Part shown: positions 13,517 through 13,843 of the stretch, piece after piece
Numbering within the stretch: the stretch's first letter is position 1
How the letters are laid out: each line of letters starts with the position of its first letter
NCBI GenBank assembly: GCA_014379795.1
Contig: JACMLC010000468.1
Span: forward strand, 1 to 13,843
Reading direction: 5' to 3'
DNA from: Pyrinomonadaceae bacterium
Lineage (GTDB): Bacteria > Acidobacteriota > Blastocatellia > Pyrinomonadales > Pyrinomonadaceae
DNA: 13,843 nucleotides
Made by a program: the position numbers and the translations under genes
Notes under the pieces: model-generated
What the model was told of the DNA's origin: nothing
Databases searched by the model: none
What the model saw: the letters and a program-made list of their open reading frames with translations, nothing else

Positions 13517-13843
13517 TCAGGGAACGAAAGCGGAAGGTGCAGCCGTGTCGCCACTCGCTCCCCACTGCTCGCTCCTCGTCAACCCGTTCGTGCTCTGTAG
13601 GATGTGCCACATGCCTTCGCGGAACACTCCGAGGTCGGCCTTTTCATCCCCATCATAATCCGCTGCGACAGGAACATCCGTCGAGATGCCGAACTGCCGC
13701 CCCGTAAATCCTGCCGTGCTTTGCTGCAAGTACCACGTTCCCTGCGAGGCGCGATAGACGGCGATGTCCGTCTTGCCATCCGCATCGTAATCGGCTGGCA
13801 CGAGCCTGTCTGTTGAGATGCCAAACGAATGAGCTTGGACGGC
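13517..13843 (-). CDS. Partial FG-GAP (VCBS) repeat protein, 3' end only
   Basis: This is the C-terminal 108 codons of a minus-strand gene whose 5' part lies beyond the right edge; the frame is open to base 13843. It contains two calcium-loop repeats (ADYDADGKTD, ADYDGDEKAD) with VYR...GTWYLQQ and VFREGMWHILQ strands and ends in APSAFVP. The last 94 residues differ from the end of the downstream paralog at only five positions (A/G, Q/N, E/G, M/V, A/T). One change, Gly to Glu, falls inside a calcium loop. It is presumably a secreted protein with a similar architecture, but its N-terminal domains cannot be seen. An apparent GTG start at 13801 is just an internal Val codon. Confidence 0.92.
   Translation of the reverse strand, partial: AVQAHSFGISTDRLVPADYDADGKTDIAVYRASQGTWYLQQSTAGFTGRQFGISTDVPVAADYDGDEKADLGVFREGMWHILQSTNGLTRSEQWGASGDTAAPSAFVP

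Larger units (their letters stand above)
13446..13843. repeat. Paralogous repeat block, copy B
   Basis: This is the counterpart of copy A (10476-10870) and runs off the right edge of the window. It includes the duplicated terminator hairpin and the 3' part of the partial FG-GAP gene. Confidence 0.85.

Noticed and set aside
10492..13707. Two similar plus-strand ORFs (10492-10734 and 13462-13707) that look like a conserved protein family
   Set aside because: They are antisense to the duplicated FG-GAP 3' ends; their similarity is a by-product of the paralogous repeat.

Overview
The window most resembles a chromosome segment of a soil Acidobacteriota, probably class Blastocatellia. This is an inference from gene content: long secreted proteins ending in FG-GAP/VCBS repeats of the 'DxDGDxKxD...VFR...GTWYI' type with BACON domains, plus Uma2 and DUF433 genes and fairly GC-rich coding sequence. 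No rRNA, tRNA, CRISPR array, integrase or intact transposase was seen.

Layout. (1) 1-591: edge hairpin, a small helical ORF, and a heptamer-built inverted repeat that ends just before the pckA ribosome binding site. (2) 592-2258: ATP-dependent PEP carboxykinase (pckA) with a perfect intrinsic terminator. (3) 2260-3780: accessory-type stretch with a DUF433 antitoxin-like gene that has no visible toxin partner, a small Cys/His gene on the minus strand, a 19-bp palindrome, and a Uma2-family nuclease-fold gene. (4) 3762-6607, minus strand: two exported proteins, one with TPR and HEAT-like helices and one of unknown family, probably co-transcribed. (5) 6810-7937: AI-2E-type polytopic transporter. 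(6) 7938-8417: noncoding, with a long hairpin and a candidate MITE-like element bounded by inverted repeats and TA dinucleotides. (7) 8418-10424: two-gene operon of a YbaY-like protein and an astacin-type zinc protease that keeps its FxGDI propeptide switch and carries six beta-trefoil-type lectin repeats. Neither protein has a signal peptide. (8) 10475-13843, minus strand: two tandem paralogous secreted FG-GAP proteins (the second cut by the window edge) whose 3' ends and terminator hairpins are duplicated.

Most distinctive are the signal-less zymogen protease/lectin operon with its YbaY-like partner, the inverted-repeat element lying directly upstream of it, the internal duplication of the lectin repeats, and the tandem FG-GAP paralogs that share even their terminators. 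The core genes (pckA, transporter) look ordinary. All family assignments come from reading motifs; no database search was possible.
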